Shown: positions 52,231 to 60,730, numbered from the stretch's first letter. The stretch is 64,000 nt of DNA from Phocaeicola coprocola DSM 17136 (GCF_000154845.1 NZ_DS981512.1:80194-144193), one strand, 5' to 3'. Notes: generated by a model not told the origin, from the letters alone. Numbers and translations are program-made.

Positions 52231-54036
52231 ATGGAAACAAAAGAAAAGAAGAAAGAAGGTCTGTCCCGCCTGTTCGAGATCGCGGGGCAGAAGAAAGGGC
52301 TGCTTTTTCTGGCGGGTCTGCTGTCGGCAGGCAGCGCCGTGTGTATGCTCGTACCCTATTGGGCGGTGTACGAGGTGTTGAAAGAGCTGCTGACGCACGG
52401 TACAAGCCCGGCTTCGGTGGACGAAGCCGGCATGATTCGTTGGGGCTGGATCGCCTTCTGCGGGCTTATCGGCGGACTGGTGCTGCTGTACGCCGCCCTG
52501 ATGTCCTCGCACGTGGCTGCATTCCGCATTCTGTACGGATTGCGTGTCCGGCTGTCCGAGCATATCGGCAAGCTGTCGCTGGGTTATCTCAACAACACCT
52601 CTACCGGAGCCATCAAGAAGACGATGGAGCAGAACATCGAGAAAATCGAGGGATTCATCGCCCACACGATTCCCGATTTGGTGAACGTAGTGGCGACGGT
52701 CGTGGTGATGCTCGTCATCTTTTTCTCGCTGGATACATGGCTGACGGCGGTCTGTCTGGCCGTGGTGCTGTTGAGCTTCGCCCTGCAATTCTCCAATTTC
52801 ATGGGGAAGAAGGCACGGGAGTTCATGAGTATTTACTATGATGCGCAGGAAAAGATGAGCGCCTCCGCCGTGCAGTACGTCAGGGGAATGCCCGTGGTGA
52901 AGATATTCGGACAGAGCGTCCGCTCGTTCCGGCAGTTCAACGCCGAGATACAGGCTTACAAGACGTTCGCCCTGAAATGCTGCGACACCTACCAGAACGG
53001 GATGATCGCGTTCACCGTCCTGCTGGGTTCGATGGTGACGTTCATTCTTCCCGTGGGTATCCTGCTGATACAAGGGAATCCGCAGTCGCTCGCATTGGCC
53101 GCCGTATGGCTGTTTTTCATCATCATGGGACCGGGTGTGGCTTCGCCCATCTACAAACTGACGTTCCTGGGCGGAAACACCAAGGAGATCGACGAAGGCG
53201 TGGCGCGTATCGACCGCATTCTGGAGAAAAAGCCCGTTCCCGAACCGGAACACCCCGAAGTGCCGCAGTCGTATGAGGTGGAGTTCCGCCACGTGTCATT
53301 CTCCTACGAAAATACGGAACAGGGCACACGTACCGAGGCGCTGCGCGATGTTTGCTTCACGGCGCCGCAAGGCCGGATTACGGCGCTCGTGGGGCCTTCG
53401 GGAAGCGGCAAGTCCACCGTCGCGAACCTGATTCCCCGTTTCTGGGACGTGGAGCAGGGCGAGATTCTCATCGGTGGCGTGAACATCAAGAACATCGCTA
53501 CGACGCAGTTGATGGATACCGTTTCATTCGTCTTTCAGGATACGTTCCTGTTCTACGACACGCTGTACGAGAACATCGCCGTCGGTTCCCCCGCCGCAAC
53601 GAAAGAAACGGTCGTGGCGGCGGCCAAAGCCGCCCAGTGCCACGAGTTCATCGAGCGGCTGCCGCAAGGCTACGAGACGAGAATAGGCGACGAGGGCGTG
53701 TATCTGTCGGGCGGCGAGGCGCAGCGGGTATGCGTGGCCCGCGCCATTCTGAAGAATGCGCCGATACTGGTACTGGACGAAGCCACGGCCTTCGCCGATC
53801 CGGAGAACGAATACAAGATGCAGCAGGCCCTTCAATCCCTGATAAAAGGCAAGACCGTGATTATTATCGCCCACCGGCTGTCGTCCATCGTCTCGGCGGA
53901 CAACATCGTGGTCTTGCAGCAGGGACGGATCGTACAGCAGGGCCAGCACGACGACTTATCCGTCGCCGAGGGGCTCTACAAGAACATGTGGGATGCCTAT
54001 ACGAGCGCTTATCATTGGAAGTTGAACAAAAATTGA
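52231..54036 (+). CDS. ABC transporter, fused permease/ATPase (half 1)
   Basis: Half-transporter of 601 residues. The membrane domain covers about residues 20-320 and the ATPase about 345-601, with Walker A GPSGSGKST near 388, signature LSGGEAQRVC near 492 and Walker B ILVLDEATA near 511. The D-loop region reads FADPENE instead of SLDPENE. This asymmetry with the partner at 54680 (SLDPENE) is, to my knowledge, typical of heterodimeric siderophore-type ABC pairs (YbtPQ/IrtAB). Likely works with the partner in the inner membrane. Direction of transport is not certain. Confidence 0.92.
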   Translation: METKEKKKEGLSRLFEIAGQKKGLLFLAGLLSAGSAVCMLVPYWAVYEVLKELLTHGTSPASVDEAGMIRWGWIAFCGLIGGLVLLYAALMSSHVAAFRILYGLRVRLSEHIGKLSLGYLNNTSTGAIKKTMEQNIEKIEGFIAHTIPDLVNVVATVVVMLVIFFSLDTWLTAVCLAVVLLSFALQFSNFMGKKAREFMSIYYDAQEKMSASAVQYVRGMPVVKIFGQSVRSFRQFNAEIQAYKTFALKCCDTYQNGMIAFTVLLGSMVTFILPVGILLIQGNPQSLALAAVWLFFIIMGPGVASPIYKLTFLGGNTKEIDEGVARIDRILEKKPVPEPEHPEVPQSYEVEFRHVSFSYENTEQGTRTEALRDVCFTAPQGRITALVGPSGSGKSTVANLIPRFWDVEQGEILIGGVNIKNIATTQLMDTVSFVFQDTFLFYDTLYENIAVGSPAATKETVVAAAKAAQCHEFIERLPQGYETRIGDEGVYLSGGEAQRVCVARAILKNAPILVLDEATAFADPENEYKMQQALQSLIKGKTVIIIAHRLSSIVSADNIVVLQQGRIVQQGQHDDLSVAEGLYKNMWDAYTSAYHWKLNKN

Positions 54037-54046
54037 ATACGGAGAT

Positions 54047-54667
54047 ATGAAAAAGAATAGTTTCTTGAACGATATTTTACAGAATACGAGTTGTCCGCAG
54101 GGATTCTGGGGACGGATGATTTTGCGGGGAATGAACTGTTTCCACGCTTCGCTGGCCCATCGCGGCATGAAACAGGTGGACTGGCGGCCGGAATGGAATG
54201 TGCTGGACATCGGATGCGGGGGCGGCGCCAACGTGAAGCGTCTGCTGAAGCTGTGTCCGCAGGGAAAAGTTTACGGCATGGACCTGTCGGAGGAGAGCGT
54301 CGCCTTCGCCCGCAGGCACAATGCGGGAGAACTGGACCGCCGATGTTTCATACAGCAGGGCGATGTCTGCTCCCTGCCTTACGGGGACGGGGCCTTCGAT
54401 GCCGTTACGGCCTTCGAGACCGTCTATTTCTGGTCTTCCGTCAGCAAGGCGCTGGCCGAAGTCTTCCGCGTGATCCGGAAAGGGGGCTGCTTTCTCATCA
54501 GTCTGGAAGCGAGCGACCCCGAACTCGGAAAGGCGTGGACGGAGCGGATAAAGGGAATGACGGTGTACGGAGCCGAAGAACTGAAACAGTTGCTGTCCCA
54601 AGCCGGCTTTTCCGACATCCGGGTAATTCAGAAAAAAGAAGAACTGCATATCGTCGCACATAAATGA
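54047..54667 (+). CDS. Class I SAM-dependent methyltransferase, 206 aa
   Basis: Methyltransf_11 type enzyme. SAM-binding motif I VLDIGCGGGANVKRLLKLCP is near residue 51, then GMDLSEESVAFARRHN, GDVCSLPYGDGAFDAVTAFE and VIRKGGCFLISLE. No membrane segment. It sits between the two ABC half-transporters with gaps of 10 and 12 bases, so it is translated with them, and probably acts on the same small molecule. Confidence 0.92.
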   Translation: MKKNSFLNDILQNTSCPQGFWGRMILRGMNCFHASLAHRGMKQVDWRPEWNVLDIGCGGGANVKRLLKLCPQGKVYGMDLSEESVAFARRHNAGELDRRCFIQQGDVCSLPYGDGAFDAVTAFETVYFWSSVSKALAEVFRVIRKGGCFLISLEASDPELGKAWTERIKGMTVYGAEELKQLLSQAGFSDIRVIQKKEELHIVAHK

Positions 54668-54679
54668 AAGGAGTGGAAC

Positions 54680-56410
54680 ATGAATGCGATTAAAAACATT
54701 ACGATAGGCCATACGGAACGTCTTTACAAGCCCGTGGGCTATACCATGCTCGCCAATCTGGTCAACATCATACCTTTCTGCCTCTCCATCGAGGCGGTGC
54801 GCATCATCTTCGCCGCGTTCGACGGCAGCGGACGACCGCTCGACACGGCAAGACTGTGGTGCATTTTCGGCATATTGGCTGTCTATATGCTGGTGATGGC
54901 TTTGGCCGAACGGGCCTCCTACCGGGCCAATTTCAGAGGAGCCTACGAAATGAGTGCGTCGGGGCGCATTGCACTGGCGGAACATCTGCGGAAACTCTCT
55001 CTCGGATTTCTTTCCCGGCGCGACCCCGGCGATCTTTCGTCCATGCTCGTTACCGATTTCACGATGGCCGAGACGGGCATTTCCCACCATTTGCCCCAAC
55101 TGATGGGAGCCGTCGTCATGCCCGTGCTGGCATTCCTCTCGCTGGTATGGATCGACTGGCGGATGGCCGTTGCCATGTTCGCCGCACTGCCGGTCGCCTT
55201 GCTTGTCCTATGGATGAGCACGAGTGTGCAGAAAAAGTTGAGCGGCAGGCAGATACAAGCCAAAATCAATGCCGGGAACCGCTTGGAGGAATACTTGCAG
55301 GGCATTCGCGTGATGAAAGCCTACAACCTGCTGGGCGACCGCTTTGTCCGCCTGCGCGATGCTTTTGCGGAACTGCGCCGTGCCTGTATCCGTCAGGAAG
55401 CCATGCTGGGGCCTTTCGTGCTGCTGAGCATTACATTGGTGCGGGCCGGACTGACCCTGATGGTGCTGTGCGGAACCTACCTGCTGTTGGGAGGCGAACT
55501 CTCGCTGCTCGTCTTCGTGCTGTTCCTCGTGGTCGGCTCGCGCGTGTTCGACCCGCTGACTTCGGCGCTGACCAACTTTGCGGAGTTCCGCTACTTCTCC
55601 ATTGCCGGAGGGCGTATTCTCACGCTGATGAACGAGCCGGAGATGGAAGGCGAACGGCAGGCGCCGGCCACCGGCGACATCCGGTTCGAGCATGTGTCGT
55701 TCGCCTATCAGGACAAGAAGGTGCTTCAGGACGTTTCCATCGCGTTTCCGAGAAACACGCTGACGGCTCTCGTCGGTCCTTCGGGGAGCGGGAAAAGTAC
55801 GGTGATGAAACTTTGCGCCCGATTCTACGACCCGCAGCAGGGGCGTGTCCTTTTCGATGGCGTTCCGATGAAAGATATAGAACCTGAAAGTCTGATGAGC
55901 CGCATCTCGATGGTGTTCCAGGACGTCTATCTGTTTCAGGACACGATACGCGACAATATCCGTTTCGGAAAGCCCGGTGCGACGGACGAGGAGATCATCG
56001 CGGCAGCCGAGAAAGCCTGCTGCCACGATTTCATCATGCGCCTGCCGCAGGGATACGACACGATGGTGGGTGAGGGCGGTTGCACGCTGTCCGGCGGCGA
56101 GAAACAGCGCATATCCATCGCCCGCGCCATCTTGAAGGATGCGCCGATTATCCTGCTGGACGAGGCGACCGCATCGCTCGACCCGGAAAACGAGGTGGAG
56201 GTGCAGAAAGCCATCGACACGCTTATCAAGGGACGCACCGTCATCGTCATCGCCCACAAGCTTAAGACGATCATGAATGCGGACCGGATCGTCGTTCTGG
56301 AAGACGGACGGGTAAAAGAACAAGGCACGCACGACGAACTGATGCGGCACGAGGGGCTTTATGCCCGTCTGTGGACGATTCAAGAGAAGTCCGCAGGCTG
56401 GACCGTATAG
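54680..56410 (+). CDS. ABC transporter, fused permease/ATPase (half 2)
   Basis: Half-transporter of 576 residues with membrane domain (about 15-300) and ATPase domain carrying Walker A GPSGSGKST near residue 366, signature LSGGEKQRIS near 469, Walker B IILLDEATASLDPENE and the switch His in VIAHKLKTI. It forms the partner of the gene at 52231. It ends the operon, followed by a terminator. No TonB-dependent receptor or synthesis gene for a siderophore is in this cluster. Confidence 0.92.
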   Translation: MNAIKNITIGHTERLYKPVGYTMLANLVNIIPFCLSIEAVRIIFAAFDGSGRPLDTARLWCIFGILAVYMLVMALAERASYRANFRGAYEMSASGRIALAEHLRKLSLGFLSRRDPGDLSSMLVTDFTMAETGISHHLPQLMGAVVMPVLAFLSLVWIDWRMAVAMFAALPVALLVLWMSTSVQKKLSGRQIQAKINAGNRLEEYLQGIRVMKAYNLLGDRFVRLRDAFAELRRACIRQEAMLGPFVLLSITLVRAGLTLMVLCGTYLLLGGELSLLVFVLFLVVGSRVFDPLTSALTNFAEFRYFSIAGGRILTLMNEPEMEGERQAPATGDIRFEHVSFAYQDKKVLQDVSIAFPRNTLTALVGPSGSGKSTVMKLCARFYDPQQGRVLFDGVPMKDIEPESLMSRISMVFQDVYLFQDTIRDNIRFGKPGATDEEIIAAAEKACCHDFIMRLPQGYDTMVGEGGCTLSGGEKQRISIARAILKDAPIILLDEATASLDPENEVEVQKAIDTLIKGRTVIVIAHKLKTIMNADRIVVLEDGRVKEQGTHDELMRHEGLYARLWTIQEKSAGWTV

Positions 56411-56444
56411 AATAACGGGAAGCCCGGATAATAGGACTTTCACG

Positions 56445-56493
56445 AAAAGCCGGAAAGAAGGCAAGCCCCTCTTTTCGGCTTTTCCTTATTTTA
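56445..56493 (+). terminator. Terminator of the ABC operon
   Basis: AAAAGCCG (56445-56452) with CGGCTTTT (56476-56483), followed by CCTTATTTT. Confidence 0.7.
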
Positions 56494-56954
56494 TCGGCAT
56501 TGTCGTAAATCAGTACGACGGCATAGTTACTGTTTCTGACTGCTGAACGATGCTGCGTTATTCATTGTTCGCTGGACCTTTCGGTTATGGCAGAGACAAG
56601 ACGGCTACCCGGCCTCGTGTCCGGAAACACCTTATTATAATTATACCGAAAAATTTCCTTTTCAAGTCCATATTCTATACCCGTTATATCCCGTTCACCT
56701 CTCCTTTTTATTTATTCTCGTTCTTATCGCTCCCTGCCGCACTCCCTTGTCGGTGTGATTTTCCCATGCGAAGGTACAGCGTCATTCGGTCGTCAAGTAC
56801 CGCTCCGCTAACCGGCTCGCGGATTTGCCCGGCAGCCTTCCCAAATCGAAGATGACCTTTCGGTCCCCGCCGTGCTGCGCTGTCGGGTTGGGTATTCCGT
56901 TCAATCCCCGGCGGTTTCCTTGCCTTTTCCTCATTTTCCCGCTGTCTGGCCTGC
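56494..56954. other. Spacer with CCTTTT-type motifs ahead of the gene at 57038
   Basis: No gene. TTCCTTTTC, ACCCGTTATATCCC and CTCCTTTTTATT occur from 56658 to 56712. A near-match minus-strand box (TACCTTCG) lies at 56769-56776. From 56753 to the gene start it aligns with 58523-58775. Confidence 0.5.
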
Positions 56955-57013
56955 ATGTAAAATCTATCCCGATAAGGAAGCCGGAACAGCTTCCGAAAAA
57001 AGGGAAGAAAAAG
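56753..57013 (+). repeat. Second spacer repeat family, copy 1
   Basis: About 260 bp that match 58523-58775 by eye over long blocks (GATTTTCCCATG, GCAGCCTTCCCAAATCGAAG, CTGTCGGGTTGGGTATTCCG, GCATGTAAAATCT). It differs from the 18850/20731 family except for the final leader hairpin. Confidence 0.75.
56957..57010 (+). promoter_or_regulatory. CCC-hairpin-AGGG leader, copy B7
   Basis: GCATGTAAAATCTATCCCG, then stem GGAAGC/GCTTCC (56976-56981 with 56989-56994), then AGGGA (57001-57005) pairing with TCCC, 33 bases before the ATG at 57038. Confidence 0.6.
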
Positions 57014-57037
57014 TTTAACGAATAAAAATTAACGATT

Positions 57038-57619
57038 ATGCCAAACTGGTGTTCAACAGCGTATGTGATAGAGGGCGACGCGCAGGAAATCAAAAGCCTC
57101 TATGAGTTGATGAAAGATTTGCAGGACAGAAAAACGCCTGCCGTGAAAAACGGCTTCGGGACATCATGGCTGGGGTGTCTTGTGGATGCCTTGGGCAAGG
57201 ACTGGGACAAGGTGAGTTGTCGGGGAGATTGGGCAAACCTCGAAATGGTGGGCGAAACCCTCCGCTTTACGACGGAGACGGCATGGGGGCCATGCAACGA
57301 GACATTCGACCTCGTGTGCGAGAAATTCCCATCGCTCCGTTATTATTACCAGACCGAAGAGCCGGGAATGGGCTTCTACGAGACCAACGACAGCGAAGGC
57401 AAGTATTTTACCGACAAATACATAGTCGATTTATGTACTGCCAAAGGCAAATACTTCTGCGAATATTTTGCCGACAGGGAGAGCCTGTTTGCGTGGCTTG
57501 GCGAGGTCGCAGGAAAAACCGTCCGCTCGGAACAGGATGCCAAGGCTCTGTTTGAAGAATGGGCGCAGGAAAACCCCGATTCTTGCTGCAGTATCAATGA
57601 ATATGTGGTCGTGGATTAA
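57038..57619 (+). CDS. YubB/DUF1281-like protein, 193 aa
   Basis: Starts MPNWCSTAYVIEGDAQEIKS, has WANLEMVGETLRFTTETAWG near residue 68 and the PSLRYYYQTEEPGMGFYETN segment that fits the DUF1281 type of fold (start motif MPN, TAWGP, then a strand of aromatic residues and GMGFY). It is a divergent relative of the gene at 24065. Role unknown. Possibly a conjugation-linked or anti-defence protein by analogy with leading-region genes. Confidence 0.8.
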   Translation: MPNWCSTAYVIEGDAQEIKSLYELMKDLQDRKTPAVKNGFGTSWLGCLVDALGKDWDKVSCRGDWANLEMVGETLRFTTETAWGPCNETFDLVCEKFPSLRYYYQTEEPGMGFYETNDSEGKYFTDKYIVDLCTAKGKYFCEYFADRESLFAWLGEVAGKTVRSEQDAKALFEEWAQENPDSCCSINEYVVVD

Positions 57620-57634
57620 ATCGGACAGACAGCC

Positions 57635-58336
57635 ATGAGAACCTATCATTGGAAAGAGTACGGCTTTATCGGGACTGTACCCGACTTCGCCCGGCATTTC
57701 GGGATATGCAAAAGCCCGACTTTCGTCAATGCGGTGCGGAGAGTGTCCCGACACGTTTATAACTGCATGAACGCACGGGAACAGGCGGAATATGAAGAGA
57801 AGCGGGAGCGGGTGAAACCCGCTTACCGCCTCTATCTGGACGAGGAACGCACACGTTTCATCGAAATGACGAAAGAGGAGTACGAAGCTGTCGGCCTGCC
57901 CGTGGTGCAGGAAGAGGTCGGCATGTTCAAACTGTCTTACAGGAACAGAAGCCTGCCCGCATCGTTTGTCGGAAACGGTCGGGACGAAAGCCCCGTGGCT
58001 TCGGCCATGAAAAAATATCGGGCAGAAGCCATGCGTTTCGCCGGACAGGTCATGCTGGCTACGGGTTATTTCAATACCCGTCTGCCGACCGAACAGCCCA
58101 AAACCGAGATAAACTATACGGAATTGCGATTGTCGTACAGCAACGGTATCGTGTTCTATTTTGTCGCTGACCGTAGCCGTGACGGAGTATGCGGCTGTTA
58201 CCTGCAACGGATAACGCTCGACGGCAAGCAGATATATAACGGCTGTTTTAGCCGATATTCCAGCGTCGATGACGTTTTGCAAAAGACACAATCGAACGGA
58301 GAATGCCAAAATGCCCATTACCATTTTATAGAGTAG
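57635..58336 (+). CDS. Hypothetical protein, 233 aa
   Basis: Not recognised. Starts MRTYHWKEYGFIGTVPDFAR and continues HFGICKSPTFVNAVRRVSRH. The middle part is charged and helical, and the last third (INYTELRLSYSNGIVFYFVA) looks beta-rich. No membrane segment. Lies 15 bases after the YubB-like gene, so the two share one transcript. Confidence 0.72.
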   Translation: MRTYHWKEYGFIGTVPDFARHFGICKSPTFVNAVRRVSRHVYNCMNAREQAEYEEKRERVKPAYRLYLDEERTRFIEMTKEEYEAVGLPVVQEEVGMFKLSYRNRSLPASFVGNGRDESPVASAMKKYRAEAMRFAGQVMLATGYFNTRLPTEQPKTEINYTELRLSYSNGIVFYFVADRSRDGVCGCYLQRITLDGKQIYNGCFSRYSSVDDVLQKTQSNGECQNAHYHFIE

Positions 58337-58345
58337 ACGATAAGC

Positions 58346-58372
58346 CCTCTCGGACAGTAAAAGTTCGAGAGG
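58346..58372 (+). terminator. Hairpin after the gene at 57635
   Basis: CCTCTCG (58346-58352) with CGAGAGG (58366-58372) and a pyrimidine-rich tail ACTTTCTCTG. Confidence 0.55.
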
Positions 58373-58399
58373 ACTTTCTCTGTACGCCGTTTCCACGGA

Positions 58400-58540
58400 A
58401 CGACCTCCTTTTTTAGCCAATGTTCCGGCTTTTTTATACAGTCCGGCTTCTTCCCCTTTTACTCCACTATCGTATCTCCTTCTTTCCCTTATCTCGTTTC
58501 CGCCACTTTCTCGCCGGTTGGATTTTCCCATGCAAAGGTA
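58400..58540. repeat. CCTTTT-type motif array and minus-strand promoter box
   Basis: CTCCTTTTTTAG, GGCTTTTTTATAC and CCCCTTTTTACTCC recur at about 25-30 bases. A perfect minus-strand TACCTTTG box lies at 58533-58540. A minus-strand frame with ATG at 58530 begins MGKSNRRESGG, but the ATG is so close to the box that it may lie upstream of the transcript start. Confidence 0.45.
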
Positions 58541-58775
58541 CAGCGGTCGTCCGGTGTCAAGTACCGCCATGCTAACCGCTCGTGGATTTGCCCGGCAGCC
58601 TTCCCAAATCGAAGATGTCCTTTCAGTTCCCTCCTTGCTGCGCCTGTCGGGTTGGGTATTCCGTGAAATCCCCGGCTGTTTGCTTGCCTTCCCGTCCTTT
58701 CCCCGCTGTCTGATCTGCATGTAAAATCTCTCCCGGCAAGGAAAGCTGAAAAGCTTCCGAGAGGAGGGAAATAAA
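58523..58775 (+). repeat. Second spacer repeat family, copy 2
   Basis: Counterpart of 56753-57013, with scattered substitutions and small indels, ending in leader hairpin B8 just before the gene at 58808. Confidence 0.75.
58722..58775 (+). promoter_or_regulatory. CCC-hairpin-AGGG leader, copy B8
   Basis: GCATGTAAAATCTCTCCCG, then GGAAAGCT/AGCTTCC (58740-58747 with 58752-58758), then AGGGA (58765-58769). Relative to B7 both arms of the stem have changed together. Confidence 0.6.
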
Positions 58776-58807
58776 TAACTCGGAGTTTAATTTAACTTTT
58801 ATGTATT

Positions 58808-59014
58808 ATGCACGCAAATGGTAATCAAATTATGGAAGGGAAAGTTCTGGACGAACAGGTTAAGATAAGAATTTTTGAGGCATTCCGGCAGTCATGTTTT
58901 TTGTTTGATGAAACAAGCGGTCAATGCGCCTATATGGGGTCGGTTCGTAAATGCGATGGGAAGTGTCGCCTAATGCTACGCTTTAAGCAGAATCTGGATA
59001 AATTGTTTTGTTGA
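58808..59014 (+). CDS. Small Cys-containing hypothetical protein, 68 aa
   Basis: Starts MHANGNQIMEGKVLDEQVKI and has Cys residues in RQSCFLF, GQCAYMG, RKCDGKC and the final FC. Function unknown. Its ATG lies at the usual distance after leader B8, which supports it as a gene despite its small size. The Cys spacing could fit a metal site, which is untested. Confidence 0.6.
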   Translation: MHANGNQIMEGKVLDEQVKIRIFEAFRQSCFLFDETSGQCAYMGSVRKCDGKCRLMLRFKQNLDKLFC

Positions 59015-59101
59015 AAAGGAATTGCAGCCATTGGCTGAACCTTATCGACAAGTTCAATATAGCGGATAGAAAGATATATTAATTTTTAATCTTGACAAGA
59101 T

Positions 59102-60016
59102 ATGAGTATAATATGTACACGATGTGGCGGTACGCAGGTAGTATGCGAAGCCACAGTAAACCCCAACACCAAAGTGATAACGGAAATTTCCGACGATTCT
59201 TTGCAATTCGGCCGGTGCGAAACCTGTAAGGCACGAAGCGTCCTGACGGATGTAGAGAAGACAAAGGCCGCCATCAAGAGCGGATTTGCCGGATTTGTCG
59301 AGGCGAACGGCAGGAAGCCCCATTATGCAAGTTGTCGGATAGTATGGAAGTACACCAACGATTCCGAAGACGTAAAAATCCGGCTGCTGGAAAGCGGTGA
59401 AAGTATTGGAAACGACATGTTCTTCTCCTGCAACAGCCTCCATGCCCTCGAATCTCTGGCGGAGTTCGGAAAAGAACCGTTCATCGTAACGGAATGTTAC
59501 GGGTTCAAGACCTTAACAGAAGAGGAAATCTCCGATGAAAAAGCGTATGAATACGAGTTCGGAGACGAGAAAATCGTTGTTACAGGTAAAGAAGTACGTG
59601 CATTTTACTCGGAAGTATACAGGCTGACGGCACAGGACATCGAACAGTTTGCAGCCTATAATACGGCAAAACGCATGTATTACCGGAAAAATGATTGCCA
59701 GCTTACCCCGGAGCTTGTCCGACGGTTGCTCGATGAAGAACATTTGATGAAAGCAGGTGAATCCGACAGTTTCACGATTCAGTTGTTCTTCCTGTGGCAT
59801 GTGCGGATTCGGAAAGAACCTGAAAATTTTGCACCGTTCAAATACGCTTTGGAAGCCTGTTGCTTGGATAACGTACAGACTTTCAGCCGCCGATACATCA
59901 CGCTCGAAAAAGCATTGCTTCATTGCCTGAACGGTTTCAATGAAAACGCTAATATTCAAAACCGCTACCAATCCCTGCAAGACTATCTTCTGGGACAGGC
60001 GCACGGCAAACGCTGA
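59102..60016 (+). CDS. Zinc-ribbon hypothetical protein, 304 aa
   Basis: N-terminal CTRCGG and CETCKA pairs (Cys at about residues 5, 8, 39, 42) suggest a small zinc ribbon, followed by YKYTNDSEDVKIRLLE-like strands (WKYTNDSEDVKIRLLESGES) and a helical C-terminal half ending LQDYLLGQAHGKR. No family recognised. It may be cotranscribed with the small gene at 58808 (87-base gap). Possibly nucleic-acid binding, by the ribbon only. Confidence 0.7.
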   Translation: MSIICTRCGGTQVVCEATVNPNTKVITEISDDSLQFGRCETCKARSVLTDVEKTKAAIKSGFAGFVEANGRKPHYASCRIVWKYTNDSEDVKIRLLESGESIGNDMFFSCNSLHALESLAEFGKEPFIVTECYGFKTLTEEEISDEKAYEYEFGDEKIVVTGKEVRAFYSEVYRLTAQDIEQFAAYNTAKRMYYRKNDCQLTPELVRRLLDEEHLMKAGESDSFTIQLFFLWHVRIRKEPENFAPFKYALEACCLDNVQTFSRRYITLEKALLHCLNGFNENANIQNRYQSLQDYLLGQAHGKR

Positions 60017-60036
60017 TAAATAGCCTCATGCGGCAC

Positions 60037-60077
60037 AAGCCTCCGAACCTGCAAAGCCGGTTTCGGGGGCTTTATTC
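60037..60077 (+). terminator. Terminator after the zinc-ribbon gene
   Basis: AAGCCTCCGAA and TTCGGGGGCTT (with G-U pairs) around a 14-base loop, followed by TATT. Confidence 0.65.
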
Positions 60078-60364
60078 CGCAAGGTCGTCTCTCCAGTTAT
60101 ATGCCATACCCGGCATGTCACAAGAAATTCCTTTTTAAGCGGACGTCCACCTGTTATAACCCTTATACCCCATTTCCATTCCTTTCTACCTCCCGATAGC
60201 GTTTCCCGTTTTTGCTCCTGACGTTACCCGACAAATCAAGGCAAGACACACGACACCCTATGCAGCTGCAAAGGAACGTCGGAGGAGTTAAACTCTTTTA
60301 TATCACATTCCTGTGAATCTTAATAAAAAAAGTCGTTCATGGCACCTTGTGGAATTGATTTTTA
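60078..60364. other. Gene-free spacer
   Basis: Holds CCTTTTTAAG, TGTTATAACCCTTATACC and other motifs like those of the other spacers, and a near-match minus-strand box (TTCCTTTG) at about 60269-60276. No gene seen on either strand. Confidence 0.4.
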
Positions 60365-60730
60365 TATATTTGCAGTAAGAAGTTACGAAAAGAGTGTAAT
60401 TTATTGGAAATGAGCGTAGGTTAATTGCTCTTGATAGTAATAGGTTACGATTTAGTTAGTTATCTACTGCATTATCCTTCTGCGCGTTGCGTAACCTTCA
60501 AAGAACTCTTCGTATGCAAAAGTAGCTATTTAATTCGAGATTTTGATATAAACTCCCGTTTTTTATCCCCTCATTCATAAGAATTTTCCGTAAAAGCGGT
60601 ATTGTCCGTCGGCACACCATTGCCCAAAACGAGTTTGGAACAAACGTGTGCCGACTACCGCATAGCTGGAGAAAAGGGCATTGCCTCACGCCTAAACGAT
60701 GTTTAGACAGATGAAGCAATGCCCCTTTCT
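60365..60730 (+). ncRNA. Candidate non-coding RNA with two strong stem-loops
   Basis: A TATATTTG box lies at 60365-60372. Downstream there is no gene, but GTCGGCACAC/GTGTGCCGAC (60608-60617 with 60646-60655, with inner CCAAA/TTTGG) is followed by AAAGGGCATTGC with GCAATGCCCCTTT (about 60673-60684 and 60716-60728, with an inner TAAAC/GTTTA stem) and CTTTCTTTTG. This reads as a transcript of about 350 bases ending in a terminator. An origin of transfer is an alternative. A convergent minus-strand TACTTTTG box is at 60517-60524. Confidence 0.45.

Noticed and set aside
52180..53292. 370-residue minus-strand open frame
   Set aside because: Antisense to the first ABC half-transporter, and rich in His, Gln and Arg as expected for a shadow frame.
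55208..56464. 418-residue minus-strand open frame
   Set aside because: Antisense to the second ABC half-transporter, whose Walker and signature motifs are intact.
57431..58720. 429-residue minus-strand open frame
   Set aside because: Most of it lies antisense to two plus-strand genes. Only the part in the spacer (from ATG 58530) is discussed, as a possible short basic frame.
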